From the NCBI GenBank assembly GCA_034401795.1, contig CM067369.1:190543159-190607158 (forward strand): a stretch of 64,000 bases of DNA. The letters run 5' to 3'. The translations under genes were made by a program, and so were the position numbers. The notes beneath the pieces were generated by a model, which did not search any database, was not told the origin of the DNA, and saw only the letters and a list, made by a program, of their open reading frames with translations. Positions 56,607 through 64,000 of this stretch are shown here, in pieces. The DNA comes from Chaetoderma sp. LZ-2023a (lineage: Eukaryota; Mollusca; Caudofoveata; Chaetodermatida; Chaetodermatidae). Each line of letters begins with the position of its first letter. Position 1 is the stretch's first letter.

Positions 56607-56634
56607 AGGCCCGTGTTCTTACTAGAGACTTCAG
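56607..56634. mobile_element. Family B left end, split by a LINE insertion
   Basis: TAGGCCCGTGTTCTTACTAG then AGACTT; the same end restarts at about 57370. Confidence 0.65.
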
Positions 56635-57371
56635 CATCATCATTTTACGAGGCATAAGCCCTTGGCTTGTTATTGCCTCTGGAGTTGTGTTGGTATTTTA
56701 TTACTAGTGCTTGTACTTTGTTTAGTTACAGTTGTTTATTTGTTTGGTTGGCATTATTCATTGACATTAATCAGGACCCTGGTTGACTAGGGAGGTGCTG
56801 TGGGGTAGATGGGTTATCCCCGCGTTAGCTGCGGTGTGCCACCTACACTCATGGTTACACCCTTCTGCGCCTAGCATTTGGGTATATTTCTAGATTGTCT
56901 TATTATTATATATCTATTAGTTTGTTATGTCATGATCGTATATTATGTCATCTAGGTGCATATCTAGTTTTGATTTAAACACGCTGGGCATTGGTGCCTC
57001 GACCACAAAAGAAGGGAGTGAGTTCCATGTGTTAATAATTCGGTTTGGGAAATAATGCCTACGAATTTCTTTTCTGCTGCGTTTAGTGTTGAGCTTGAAT
57101 GTGTGACCTCTAGTACGTGTGTTACTTGATCGGTCAAAGAATGTGTTTTGTCAATGTTGTAATCATCATGGATAAATTTGTATGTTTCGATTAGGTCTCC
57201 TCCAAGCCTTCTGTATTTTAGTGACATGACGTCCAAAGCATTTAACCTGTCTGTGTAGCAGTTGTTTCTCAAATGGGGAACAAGTTTAGTGGCTCTGCAC
57301 TGGATCCTTTCGATTATACAAGATTGTCTTTTAAAACGAGGAGACCATATGCAGTTACAGTATTCCAAAAT
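56635..57371 (-). pseudogene. CR1-like LINE ORF2 C-terminus
   Basis: On the minus strand the frame 57368-56964 reads MEYCNCIWSPRFKRQSCIIE then RIQCRATKLVPHLRN, YTDRLNALDVMSLKYRRLGG and DLIETYKF, the standard CR1/L2-type C-terminal region. A frameshift near 57060 moves the end into another frame (RRHYFPNRIINTWNSLPSF, VVEAPMPSVFKSKLD). 5' truncated; the 3' UTR runs to about 56635. Confidence 0.8.
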
Positions 57372-57430
57372 TTATGCCATGTTTTCACTAAAGACTTAAT
57401 CGGGAATAACGCCATGCTGAAGTCGCGGTA
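57372..57430. mobile_element. Family B remainder after the LINE insertion
   Basis: GCCATGTTTTCACTAAAGACTTAATCGGGAATAACGCC; with 56607-56634 it brackets the CR1-like piece. Confidence 0.65.
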
Positions 57431-57814
57431 CCAAGCTGCATTTTGGGATATATACCCGCAAAAGGACCCTTATGAGAATCCCTGATCTGCGTATGGCTAC
57501 AAATCCATCAACATATTCAGCGAGTGTAGTGACCAGCCGAATTGACCATTACTGCTGGACAGGCGTACTTGCACTTTGATGAACGCGAAAATCCGAGAAT
57601 AGAGAAATCATTAACAGTACTTTTGTTTGCCGAACTGGGTCATATCGGCTCAGACGAGTAATACGTAGAGCCACCATGAAAAGAACGTTCGTTTCTTGTC
57701 CCAAATGTCGCATTGTACTTATACATGATTATACATGTATGGATTCCATATTATTAATTTTCAGTCACGGTCCTCTATTTATATCGCAGCCATACACATT
57801 TTAACAGCCCGCAA
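57431..57814. other. Non-coding stretch
   Basis: No feature seen. Confidence 0.5.
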
Positions 57815-58198
57815 GGGGTGAATGCACGTTTAGCTATGTCTCGCCCATCTTTAGCTAGGCTTTTCCTGTGCCTTTTTCGCATACTGGGATTTATATACTT
57901 TGAATCCTGAATTCCTAGAATTTCAATTTCATGTTAGATATACAGCTATCATGTTGAATATTTTAAAACTATTTTGACCGGGGGTTGTTGCTGCATCAAC
58001 GCCCAGTCAACGCACAGTCAAATTAGTTTCAAAATATTTAACTAATGTTTATTAAATAGTACAACTGGCGGATTATTCCAGGTTCATAACGGTGACACCG
58101 AGTATTTCTGTCAATTATGATCATGACAGCATCCTACCTGTGAGGTTATTTATTTTGACGTCATATACTTGGCTGACAGATCGGATTCATCCATTGTT
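57815..58198 (+). mobile_element. Diverged family A element (same subfamily as 7788)
   Basis: TTTAGCTATGTCTCGCCCATC, TTTGAATCCTGAATTCC, core 57951-58050, TTGACGTCATATACTTGGC and GGATTCATCCATTG end. Confidence 0.75.
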
Positions 58199-58288
58199 GA
58201 CTTGTGGCGCTGCCATTTTGTCCGCATATGAGATAGTGGGTGAGGTTATGTAGGTACAGCTACGATAAAATGTTTTTGACGTAGTAAC

Positions 58289-58386
58289 TATCACGTTAAA
58301 TTCTTTTAAAACTAATTTGATTTGAAGCTGCTGTTGTCTTTGGCAGAAACAACTTCCGGAAAAATTTGTTTCAAAATATCCAACGT
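58289..58386. mobile_element. Family A core-only copy
   Basis: ATCACGTTAAATTCTTTTAAAAC; GAAGCTGCTGTTGTC opposed by GCAGAAACAACTTCC, with GAAG pairing CTTC in place of the usual GGGCG/CGCCC. Confidence 0.6.
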
Positions 58387-58479
58387 ATTTTCTGTTTCGT
58401 TACTTTCATAATCCGCTACCAGATTTGATTCGCGTAAATTATTTTGGAGCGGATTTATAAAAGCGTAGGTAGAATTGAA

Positions 58480-58879
58480 AATGGAGGAGTCCAGTTTGAG
58501 CTATTTCCCATTCATCTTTGTCCATGTTCAACCCACACTTCGCCCGTGCCGGGAACGATTGATCCCTGAAGTCATTGACCATACATTTCCAGAAACCTAT
58601 ATAGGTAAGCTGTTGAATATTTTGAAACTAATTTGACTGGGTGCTGTTGCTTCCTATGGCAGCAACATTCTCAGTCGAATTAGTCTCAATATATTCCAAA
58701 TCATGTTTATTAAAGCGTAAAGACATATAATTCGTACAATACCGCATTCACCCGCCATCACTTAAGCGTCCATGATGAACTTATCTACGTCATCCTTTAA
58801 TTGATTATGACCTCAGCCTATACGTCGTGTAGTTGATCATGACGGCATATGATTGACTGAGAAACTGGAAACCTCCATT
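58480..58879 (+). mobile_element. Family A element, complete
   Basis: AATGGAGGAGTCCAG and CTGGAAACCTCCATT ends; palindrome 58610-58703. Confidence 0.9.
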
Positions 58880-59104
58880 TAATCGTGGATCTTACATTGA
58901 CAGTGAGAATGTGTCAAGATCTGTCTGCTAAAAGACAAACGCTTTCTTCGATGGTTGGATAGAAGTGTGGCATTTGGGATACATGGGCATATTTTTCCTA
59001 ATTTTACACAAACATGTTGCTGACTTGATCTTCGTCAAATAGAATGATCCATTACAAGCCGAATCAGTCGATTTGACTTTGAAACATTTATTTCCAGAAT
59101 GTAA

Positions 59105-59225
59105 ATTCCAAGCGAAATATGCAGGTAGGCTGTGGAATATTCTGAAACTAATTCGACTCGGGTGGCTGGTGCTGTGATGGTTGCAGCAGCTCCAAGTGAA
59201 ATTATCTTCAAACTAGTCAACAAAA
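59105..59225. mobile_element. Family A core-only copy
   Basis: CAGGTAGGCTGTGGAATATTC; inner GCTGGTGCTGTG opposed by TTGCAGCAGCTCC; closing ATCTTCAAACTAGTCAACA. Confidence 0.6.
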
Positions 59226-59271
59226 TGCTGCTAAAATCGCAAATTCATCAAAGATGGCCCATTCTTATTGA

Positions 59272-59422
59272 CAGGGAATCGAACCCACAACTGGCAATAG
59301 CGCCTGCCATCATATCCCACAAACGCTTCGAGCAGACCGTCGCCACAAGACTGGACTGGTGGAACCGTTTGTGGGCTATGATGCTAGGGGTTGTCGCCAG
59401 TTGTGGATTCGATACCCCGCCA
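59272..59422. mobile_element. Inverted pair of tRNA-like (SINE-type) pieces
   Basis: Minus-strand GTGGGTTCGATTCCCTGTC (matches the tRNA B box GGTTCGANTCC) lies in a 60-bp arm. The plus-strand arm at 59366-59422 carries GTTTGTGGGCTATGATGC and AGTTGTGGATTCGATACCCC. The arms are imperfect inverted copies around a 35-bp spacer. No tRNA fold is complete. Confidence 0.5.
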
Positions 59423-59551
59423 ACACTAATGTACTGTAATGCCACGAATACTGATATAAATAGTCAATTCTTAGAATTTCGTGAGGGCCTTTCGATTATC
59501 TTGACTGGGTTATCTCATTCATGTCTGCAGAGCTGTAAAATACAGAGGATC

Positions 59552-59660
59552 TGAAACGAGATCCCATCTCATATCACCAGCCTTAGCGAGTGCAATGTGA
59601 TAATTTTCGACGACGTTGGTAATAGTGATATGAAACAGGACCTCGTTTGAGATTCTATTT
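59552..59660. repeat. ~105-bp imperfect palindrome
   Basis: TGAAACGAGATCCC..CTCATATCACC opposes GTGATATGAAACAGG..CTCGTTTGAGA. Confidence 0.55.
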
Positions 59661-59857
59661 AACATATAAACTGATATTTTGACAATGTTCCAATAGAGTA
59701 TATACCTGAACCAGTTTAACGCCTCATTCTGTGTGCTCGTTTTGCTCGTTGTGACCCATCACTTGCTAAGAGTTCTGGCCAATGCTCCACAAAAGATAAT
59801 GACAAACAAAATATCGATCGTTATTTTGATGCTGACATTACTTTTAGTCCATCTTTT

Positions 59858-60201
59858 AAAGGTGCATATTCACAGCAAAATTACTGAAAATAAAATTGTG
59901 TATATTGTATACTTTTAGAAGCTTAAACTGTGAGCTTATATTTAATGACACGAAATAAATCTTAACATATGATGATTTCATTACGTATAAATTAATAGAA
60001 TTTTTTTAAGTTGCGAAATTGAAATAGAGGCTCTAATTCAATTTCATAACTAAAGAAATTATATCAATTTATACGGAATGAAATCATCATATGTTAAGAT
60101 GTATTTCGTTTCATTACACATAGGCACACAATTTACGCCTATAAAAGTATACAATTTTACCAATTTTATTTTCAAGCATTCTGGTGTGATTATGCACCTT
60201 T
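59858..60201. mobile_element. Family E fold-back element, copy 3
   Basis: AAAGGTGCATATTCACAG start and GGTGTGATTATGCACCTTT end; ATCATCATATGTTAAGATG and hairpin centre TAGAGGCTCTA as in copy 1. Confidence 0.9.
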
Positions 60202-60204
60202 AAA

Positions 60205-60490
60205 TGGTCTGGGTCAATCATGCAAATTTACACACGTATTTCATAACAATGCATAATACAAAATCTAAATCAACAGCATAACGTATCCCGTCGTGGTTAC
60301 ATTCTAGCCGTCGTCGCCAGAAGACATTTGAGCAGTCACGGGGAGTATGGGATTATTACGCGTTATCTAACCAATGAAAATATTTCCACCGCCTTATTTA
60401 ACCAATGGAAATCTTTCGTTGAATATCATGTATTCATATCGAGAAATATTAAACGTGCTGAAAGTCGTGTTTATATGTTAAGTTTGATTA
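60205..60490 (+). repeat. Family I dispersed repeat, copy 2
   Basis: Shares blocks with 18290-18540; about 30 bp longer owing to a local duplication (AACCAATGAAAATATTTCC / AACCAATGGAAATCTTTCG). Confidence 0.75.
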
Positions 60491-61501
60491 CGATATCAGA
60501 CAATTGTGTGCCACCGTTGGAAGCGTTAGCTTCAAAATCTTCAACACGATAAGAACGATATCTATGTGTTTTCCTATGTTGCCTTATCCTTTCAAATGGG
60601 TTAGTAAATATAGCACGTGTAATTTGATGACCGGTCAAGCTATTTTCTAACTTATAAGGGGATAAAGACTGATTTTATATTCGAAAAGTATTTTACAATT
60701 TTGCCTTACCGAGAGGCTATCACCCTTTGCCATTTTCTAACCCTGAATGTCAAATTACCCATTGAACATGGGAGGAGGACTGAAATTGAATGAAGTGAAC
60801 TGTTATGTGAAAATTGCAGTTGCCTAGACAACGAACTGCACCATCTCTTTAACTATGTAAAATACAATACTGAAATAAGGAGATATAAGCCCTGATTATT
60901 ATGTTACGATTAATCCAATAGAAAAAGCAAAAGGACACCTCTTGATATGCATCAAGCCTGTACTAAAAAAAACCTGCAAATTTTATCTTTTAAAATCAAA
61001 AAACCAAAAAACAACCATTCTGATACATATGTACAACTGTCTCTATTCGCAATAATAACACACTGTGTAACCTTATCTGCCATTTGCAAGGCCTGGGTGC
61101 AATAAAGTGCAAAAGCAAAAAAGCGAAAGAGCATCTGTCATATATTCGCCGCCATATCCATTCAAGACTTCCGTTAGTTTTCTGTCGCGTCCATGTTTCA
61201 CAAGCCCTGATTAGCAGGTGCAGCTTCGCGCGCTGATTAGACAGCGCGCGTAGATGGCCAGTATAGATGGCACGCGTATCTGGGAAATAAAAACTACTCG
61301 GTGTTCGGTGTCCGTCGTAATCGCAGACGCACTATCATCTTGTGCTTTCACCATTATGATAATATAATTATACCTGATCATCAGGCTCCCTATCACGTTG
61401 CTTCTGCCATTGTTAATAGGCGGGCTGAGGAAGGTATAGCGCAGCTCATAAATAAGCTACCGCGTTTCCAGAACAACAACAGAAACCTGTTAATTACTAA
61501 G
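60491..61501. other. Non-coding stretch with a GC hairpin
   Basis: CGCGCGCTG..CAGCGCGCG hairpin at 61227-61250 with a 6-base loop; otherwise nothing supported. Confidence 0.55.
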
Positions 61502-61580
61502 AAATGTCCTGTTGAATATTTCGAACATAATTGGATTGGAAGCCATTGCTGCCAATTATGTTCAAAATATTTAACAGTAC
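61502..61580. mobile_element. Family A core-only copy
   Basis: TCCTGTTGAATATTTCGAAC, GGATTGGAAGCCATTGCTGCC, TTCAAAATATTTAACAG; half of the inner stem is deleted. Confidence 0.6.
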
Positions 61581-61969
61581 GTTGTATTTTGTTTTGAAAA
61601 CGTGTTAACTTATTTCTGATGTGGTCTCTATCTGCATTGCCTTGATGTACACACCCATGTTACTCGCATCGATAATAGCAATATCCCAGATTTGCGATAG
61701 CTGATCTCCGCTACTAGGCTGCGATAAAGGTCAGTACATGCGACACTTGCTATTGTTAATAAGCAGCTCTTGAAGCCAACCGGGCTTGATGCTCATATTG
61801 CAGTCATTCGCGGAGATAGTATAGCTACAAAATGAATGCGCTTTCTTTGTCTGAAACAACATATATGTACAGATTTACGAAGTTTAGTTAAAGGTCAATA
61901 AAATTCTGCTTGTTTGATTTATATATTGCAGTGCCAGTCATATACGCATAATCCGTCTTTGAGGGATAT
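61581..61969. other. Non-coding stretch
   Basis: No feature seen. Confidence 0.5.
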
Positions 61970-62064
61970 TAAGTCGTGTTCTCACTAGCGGCTTAACCGG
62001 CGTAACGCGTTACTGAGGTATGGCGTTATTCCCTATTAACTCTCCAGTGAGAACACGACCTTAA
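61970..62064. mobile_element. Family B element, complete
   Basis: TTAAGTCGTGTTCTCACTAG and CCAGTGAGAACACGACCTTAA ends flanked by TTAA. Both ends carry the same GTCGTG/CACGAC variant. Confidence 0.9.
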
Positions 62065-62248
62065 TCTCACAACCTACAATGGCTTATGGTATATAGACTC
62101 CATATCGTGCAATTCCTAGCGCATTCCTCTGTCTTTAGTACAATTCTTTCCATATTAACAGCTGGTTAATGTTAAACTATGTCGCCGCCATTTTGTTTCC
62201 TCGAGCGATAATTCATGATGCCATCATGGTACCCATAGATAGTGTACA

Positions 62249-62297
62249 AGGCAGCAACAGCTTCCGGTCAAATTAGTTCCAAATTATTCCCCAGGAC
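62249..62297. mobile_element. Family A core fragment
   Basis: AAGGCAGCAACAGCTTCCGG then TCAAATTAGTTCCAAATTATTC. Confidence 0.6.
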
Positions 62298-62719
62298 AAT
62301 TGTTATATAATAAGGAATGAATTGTAAAGACACGCTCATGACATCACACAATAGCCATTGAGCAGACAAAATGGCGGTTACCACAGGTCAGCATTAACCC
62401 AATGTTAAAAAGCAATCAATGCTGGTACATCATGACGTATGCGCCAGTGAGTGATGCTATGGAATCTATATACCATACTCTACCAGTACCCTATAACACT
62501 TAAGATGAATAAAATGTGTCTTTAATTATCGTAACTAGTTGTCTCACTATGTGTTGCGAGACTATTATAGTAATCAATTTAATTGTGTGAGCGCGCGTGT
62601 GTGCGGTCGTGCAGGAGGGCGGGCGCGCGCTTGCGTCTGCGTATACGTATGTAGGCTAACAGCGCAGCGCAACTCTGAAATAACTCAACGTGTTTCCATA
62701 GACTAAATAAAACGGACTA
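62298..62719. other. Non-coding stretch with GC/GT alternation
   Basis: GTGAGCGCGCGTGTGTGCGG and GGGCGCGCGCTTGCG around 62587-62635. Confidence 0.55.
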
Positions 62720-62815
62720 TCTAATAGTTTGGGATTAATTTGATTGGAAGTCATCGCTGCCTAAGGCAGCAAAGGCTTCCAATCAAATTAAGTCAAAGAT
62801 ATTCACCGGAACGTT
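62720..62815. mobile_element. Family A core-only copy with covarying stem
   Basis: TTAATTTGATTGGAAG..CTGCC against GGCAGC..CTTCCAATCAAATTAA: GGAAG pairs CTTCC where standard copies have GGGCG/CGCCC. Confidence 0.75.
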
Positions 62816-62840
62816 TCTTACATCGTGTTCAAATTTATAC

Positions 62841-63062
62841 TAAGGCCATGTTCTCACGAGATAGTAAGTTTGTGATCACACTAGAAGGTTAATCAGGATT
62901 AACGCCATACTGCGATATGGCGCTACTCCGGATTAACTGTTATTCCTAATTAACTCTCTAGCGAGTACCCGATCTAAGGCCGTGTTCTCACTAGAGACGT
63001 AATCAACTTAACTGAAGTATGGCGTTATTCCTGATTAACTCTCTCGCGAGAACACGGCCTTA
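62841..63062. mobile_element. Two adjacent family B elements
   Basis: First copy 62841-62974 is longer, with an extra internal AACTGTTATTCC piece. The second, 62975-63062, is canonical: AAGGCCGTGTTCTCACTAG to CGCGAGAACACGGCCTTA. Confidence 0.88.
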
Positions 63063-63880
63063 CTAACGTGTTTTCTGGTTTTTTGCTTTGATTTGGAAAA
63101 GGGTTTAATTATTTATGAGCTGTTCTGTAACTGTTTCAAGCCAAATTAATAAAACAAATTATCCATTAAAATATGTTTCACCTTCAAAAGCTTTAATGTT
63201 CACCTATAAATTAGATTAAACGTATAGGAGCAATGTGCTCAACCCATAGTAATATGTGTACTGGTGTAAACCTAATTTCCAGTCAAATTAGTTTCAAAAT
63301 ATTCACTTTATATTAGAAAACAAATTGTATTTCTTTTATTCAAAACATATTCAGTAGAATGTTCGGCTTTTTCTTTCATTTCTATAGTAATTGCATTCAG
63401 CCATTTTATAGGCCTATAAGTGGTTTGGATTATAAATGACAGATTCCTATCAACCACTGTTACACGAATGCTAATGAAATAAATGCGTTTTGACATGATT
63501 TAATCCTGTTTCAGTTCCTACCGGTAATACTCTTGATAATTAATTGAAAACGGACAAGGTTAATTAGCCATAATCGGTATTTTAATAAGGCGCTTAATAT
63601 CACCTGGAATGGTTTATCTAGAGATACGTTAACAGGCTTAGGTTATACCGCCTCATTGCCAGCTATTTGTACAAATCAATATATAGGCACTACCTATGAT
63701 TGCAAGTATATCTATATATACTCGCTAAGAACTGTAAGTAGATTTCGTTGAATCAAAGAACCTTGCTCTTGCCGGATATCCAGAAGCGTGCCCATTGTTG
63801 CAATACATGTTATTTCGCCCACGATTTTAGTTAAATAATAATAAGGATGTGGGTGTTTATAAAGTGCTTTGCTGTATTCA
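63063..63880. other. Non-coding stretch with a family A scrap
   Basis: TTTCCAGTCAAATTAGTTTCAAAATATTCAC (63269-63306) is a right half core; nothing else recognised. Confidence 0.5.
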
Positions 63881-64000
63881 TTTAGAGCCGTGTTCTCACT
63901 AGAGAGTTAATCGGGAATAACGCCATATCCCGCTATCGCGGTACACCGATTAAGCATCTACTGATAACACGGCCTTAGGCCGTGTTCTCACTAGAGAGTT
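63881..64000. mobile_element. Family B element and the start of another at the window edge
   Basis: TTTAGAGCCGTGTTCTCACTAG to TGATAACACGGCCTTA (about 63978), then GGCCGTGTTCTCACTAGAG cut by the edge. Confidence 0.85.

Noticed and set aside
59272..59345. A functional tRNA gene on the minus strand
   Set aside because: Only a B-box-like segment is clear; acceptor and anticodon stems do not close.

Overview
This is a eukaryotic, almost certainly metazoan and invertebrate, genomic window. It has no intact gene that I can recognise. What fills it is decayed mobile DNA: fold-back and terminal-inverted-repeat elements (MITE-like), non-LTR retrotransposon remains, tandem repeats and long simple-sequence tracts. 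The mix (I-group LINE with RNase H, a CR1-like tail, many small palindromic elements, and a large uncharacterised protein family that I associate with cnidarian, molluscan, echinoderm and amphioxus predictions) fits a marine invertebrate. I cannot name the phylum.

The dominant element is called family A here. It is about 340-430 bp with ends AATGGACCTTTCCAG or AATGGAGGATTCCAG. The left arm carries a GGATCGATCGATCC block. The centre is a roughly 95-bp near-perfect palindrome (arms GCTGTTGAATATTTTG / CAAAATATTCAACAGC). The right arm is studded with TGACGTCA octamers. I count about 20 recognisable long copies and about a dozen core-only or fragmentary ones, in both orientations. Other families: B (about 95 bp, ends GGCCGTGTTCTCACTAG), C (about 400 bp, always abutting B), D (ends TTAACCTCTCTTGTGTCAAC with a palindromic core), E (ends AAAGGTGCATATTCACACC), F (trinucleotide tract plus 150-168-bp units), G, H, I (short dispersed repeats) and J (ends CTGTCTATAGCGACCAC).

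The most protein-like material is of two kinds. (1) Family X: on the minus strand at 9.59-12.59 kb lies a frame-broken but co-linear copy of a very large uncharacterised invertebrate protein. Two family A elements interrupt it. Fragments of the same family lie at 28.6-28.9, 31.4-31.8 and 39.7-40.4 kb, all on the minus strand. (2) A nearly full-length but dead I-group LINE at about 43.9-51.2 kb: repeated 5' UTR, gag-like ORF1 with zinc knuckles, ORF2 with AP endonuclease, reverse transcriptase, RNase H and terminal zinc finger, and a higher-order-repeat 3' UTR. Tails of at least four other LINEs lie at 21, 25, 29.5, 54.6 and 57 kb.

Layout: 0-9 kb, A copies, trinucleotide arrays, families F, G and H; 9.5-12.6 kb, family X pseudogene; 13-28 kb, families A, D, F, G, H, I and LINE tails; 28-41 kb, X fragments, A, B, C and D copies, a 209-bp TA tract with an adjacent large inverted repeat; 41-44 kb, E pair and A; 44-51 kb, LINE; 51-55 kb, simple and tandem repeats; 55-64 kb, A, B, C, E, a CR1-like fragment and an inverted SINE-like pair. 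All family letters are mine; none was checked against a repeat library.
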